NCBI GenBank assembly: GCA_030587505.1
Contig: JAUQYY010000023.1
Span: 1-7,452 of the forward strand
Length of the DNA stretch: 7,452 nt
DNA from: Candidatus Sigynarchaeota archaeon
Lineage (GTDB): Archaea > Asgardarchaeota > Jordarchaeia > Jordarchaeales > Jordarchaeaceae
Reading direction: 5' to 3'
Shown here: positions 6,064 through 7,452 of the stretch, piece after piece
Position numbering within the stretch: position 1 is the stretch's first letter
How the letters are laid out: every line of letters begins with the position of its first letter
The notes under the pieces: model-generated
Database searches by the model: none
Told to the model about the DNA's origin: nothing
The model's input: the letters and a program-made list of their open reading frames with translations, nothing else
Position numbers and translations under genes: made by a program

Positions 6064-7023
6064 ATGACGTTAACGGATCTTCTGAAGGAAAAGGAAGTAA
6101 GATTCATGCTGTTTGGCGGAAAGGGTGGAGTTGGTAAGACCAGTTGTTCTGCCGCGGCCTCTATCTGGGCGGCGGAACACGGTAAGAAGACGCTGATTAT
6201 TAGCACTGATCCAGCTCACAGCTTGAGTGATAGTTTTGACCAGCCAATTGGCTCTGAAATAAGGAAGATTAAGGGTGTCAAAAATCTGTATGGGTTGGAG
6301 ATTGATCCTCGTAAGGCTTTTCAGGAGTATCAGAAAACACTGGAGGATAGTGAACTCTCCGAATTTCAAGCGCAGTCTTTTCTGGAGGGAATGGGTGGTT
6401 TAACTGGGATGACTCCACCCGGGGCGGATGAAGCGTTGGCTTTTGCTAAGGTGCTCGAGTACATTGAAAACCCCGAGTACGATCTTGTGATTTTTGATAC
6501 GGCTCCCACAGGCCACACGCTGCGGCTTCTGTCCCTACCGGATATACTTAACAGTTGGGTTATGAGTCTGCTGAAGATAAGGGAGTATTTCGGAAAATTC
6601 GTTGGAGTTTTTAAAAGATTGCTTGGAAAGGGTGGCGAGGAGGACCGTAGTCTAGAGGCTTTAGAGAGGCTTAAGAACACAATTGATGTTGCTAGGGGTG
6701 AGCTTTCGGATCCCGAGAGCACGGCTTTCGTGATCGTTATGATACCCGAAGCTATGTCCGTCTTTGAAACAGAGAGGCTGCTGTCTGCTCTCAACGAGTA
6801 TGAGATTCCCTGCGACCACATCATCGTCAACATGATTTACCCTGATATCCCTGACTGTGCGTTCTGCCGAGCTCGGCGTAGCATGCAGATGGAGAACCTT
6901 AAGGAGATACATGAACTCTACGACGACTTTAATATCACCGAGGTTCCCCTCTATAAAAGGGAAATCAGAGGTATAGACCGGCTCAGAGAACTATCTAAAA
7001 TACTGTTCGGTGGGAGTGGGTAG
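6064..7023 (+). CDS. ArsA/Get3-family ATPase
   Basis: SIMIBI-class P-loop ATPase of 319 aa, the usual size of a single-domain archaeal ArsA/Get3 (bacterial ArsA is a tandem protein about twice as long). Features in order: deviant Walker A GGKGGVGKTS at 18-27 with signature Lys20 and Lys25; switch I STDPAHS at 47-53; switch II DTAPTGHTLRLL from Asp145; and the CAFC motif (Cys265, Cys268) followed by RARRSMQ. A CxxC at this position holds the zinc that joins the Get3 dimer. In eukaryotes Get3 delivers tail-anchored membrane proteins. ArsA drives arsenite efflux with ArsB. No arsB, arsR or arsD is nearby, so a Get3-like targeting or chaperone role seems more likely, but the window cannot prove it. 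The gene has its own promoter-like element and ends in a T-rich stretch. Confidence 0.9.
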   Translation: MTLTDLLKEKEVRFMLFGGKGGVGKTSCSAAASIWAAEHGKKTLIISTDPAHSLSDSFDQPIGSEIRKIKGVKNLYGLEIDPRKAFQEYQKTLEDSELSEFQAQSFLEGMGGLTGMTPPGADEALAFAKVLEYIENPEYDLVIFDTAPTGHTLRLLSLPDILNSWVMSLLKIREYFGKFVGVFKRLLGKGGEEDRSLEALERLKNTIDVARGELSDPESTAFVIVMIPEAMSVFETERLLSALNEYEIPCDHIIVNMIYPDIPDCAFCRARRSMQMENLKEIHELYDDFNITEVPLYKREIRGIDRLRELSKILFGGSG

Positions 7024-7036
7024 GAGACGAGGTTAA

Positions 7037-7058
7037 TACTCCTTTTCTTTAGGTTTTT
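7037..7058 (+). terminator. T-rich terminator after the ArsA/Get3 gene
   Basis: Three T-runs (CCTTTTC, CTTTA and GGTTTTTAG) follow the stop codon within 35 nt, with no stable hairpin. This is the usual form of an archaeal U-rich terminator. It overlaps the end of the convergent gene by a few bases. Confidence 0.45.
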
Positions 7059-7395
7059 AGTAAGGTATTTGAAACGGGTTGGCGGCTTGGGATAAGAGTA
7101 TGAAGGTTAGCGCTGCCAGCACAATCAGTCCGACTATTACTGTTATGGCTAAGTACTCGCGGGGGTATTGGGCCCTAACCATCCCTCCTAAGAGGCTCAG
7201 AAACGCCACGATGCAAAGGAGAATAAGAGCTACCGGTGATGTTAGATACACTTCCCCTGCGTAGTTAATCGTGAAGGGGTATATCCCCGCCCACCATCCT
7301 TGGAGAATGTATCCCACTATCAGGATAAACGCTAGGAATAGCAAGGTTGCTGCGGCGTCTACTTTTTCTTCTTCTGGTTTTTCTTCCTCTTCCAT
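7057..7395 (-). CDS. Small three-helix membrane protein, unknown function
   Basis: I do not recognise the family. The 112-aa protein begins with a very acidic tail (eight Glu/Asp in the first 13 residues). Three hydrophobic helices follow at about 14-33, 52-72 and 81-102. The loop between helices 2 and 3 carries the basic residues (VRAQYPREY), so by the positive-inside rule that loop and the acidic N-terminus should face the cytoplasm and the C-terminus outside. The start at ATG 7395 has an AGGA element 9 nt upstream, and AT-rich promoter-like sequence lies beyond. The gene converges on the ArsA/Get3 gene with a 33-nt gap, so the two are not co-transcribed. It has three helices, so it is not itself a tail-anchored Get3 client. 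Coding is supported by the coherent hydrophobicity pattern and start signals. Confidence 0.75.
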   Translation of the reverse strand: MEEEEKPEEEKVDAAATLLFLAFILIVGYILQGWWAGIYPFTINYAGEVYLTSPVALILLCIVAFLSLLGGMVRAQYPREYLAITVIVGLIVLAALTFILLSQAANPFQIPY

Positions 7396-7416
7396 AACAA
7401 TTCTTCCTGGGTTACA

Positions 7417-7441
7417 TTGTTTTTAAATGAAATATTTTAAT
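7417..7441 (-). promoter_or_regulatory. AT-rich promoter region of the small membrane protein gene
   Basis: Read on the minus strand, two TATA-like cores are present: TTAAAATATTT near 7440-7430 and TTTAAAAAC near 7425-7417. The first would place initiation near 7410 with a short leader carrying the ribosome-binding site. The second would give an almost leaderless transcript. I cannot choose between them. Confidence 0.3.
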
Positions 7442-7452
7442 AAGGCTGTTCT

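Noticed and set aside
6366..6833. 155-aa open frame on the minus strand inside the ATPase gene
   Set aside because: It is antisense to the conserved switch II region. It is Ser-rich and shows no start signals.
7079..7264. 61-aa plus-strand open frame opposite the small membrane protein
   Set aside because: The minus-strand frame is longer, has coherent membrane helices and a ribosome-binding site. This one has neither.
7427..7452. ATG followed by an open frame running off the right edge
   Set aside because: Only eight codons are visible, there is no ribosome-binding site, and the bases lie in the AT-rich promoter region of the minus-strand gene.
1..7452. CRISPR arrays, insertion sequences, tRNA or rRNA genes
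   Set aside because: Reading both strands shows no regularly spaced direct repeats, no transposase frame and no recognisable tRNA or rRNA sequence.

Overview
The window is archaeal. Shine-Dalgarno matches fit the archaeal 16S tail (GGTGA, GGAGGT, GGAGG), and upstream AT-rich elements look like BRE/TATA boxes. The PhoU-like regulator carries an N-terminal AbrB/SpoVT domain, a typically archaeal arrangement. The single-domain ArsA/Get3-type ATPase with a CxxC motif also fits. Base composition is moderate. I would guess a TACK-type lineage such as Bathyarchaeia, but the sequence does not settle this.

Layout. Positions 1-209 hold no gene that I can support, only inverted repeats. A minus-strand gene (210-1196) encodes an AbrB-PhoU fusion, a likely DNA-binding phosphate regulator. 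It is divergent from a plus-strand phosphate-uptake operon: pstS (1303-2247), pstC (2290-3375), pstA (3375-4274), pstB (4271-5107) and phoU (5124-5804). The last four genes are tightly packed, with 1-nt and 4-nt overlaps and a 16-nt gap. After a roughly 260-nt intergenic stretch comes a plus-strand ArsA/Get3 ATPase gene (6064-7023) with its own promoter-like element. It converges on a small three-helix membrane protein gene (7057-7395, minus strand).

How it works together. PstS captures phosphate outside the membrane. PstC and PstA form the channel, PstB drives it with ATP, and PhoU is the usual partner that restrains or senses transport. No PhoR/PhoB two-component pair is present. The natural candidate for transcriptional control is the divergent AbrB-PhoU protein. 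The shared 106-nt intergenic region contains a near-perfect 22-bp palindrome (1212-1233: two exact 10-nt arms, 2-nt spacer) that is a good candidate operator. This site is the most interesting thing in the window. The gene families themselves are well known, and I do not see convincing evidence of an entirely new system. The ArsA/Get3 ATPase and the small membrane protein appear to be separate transcription units.
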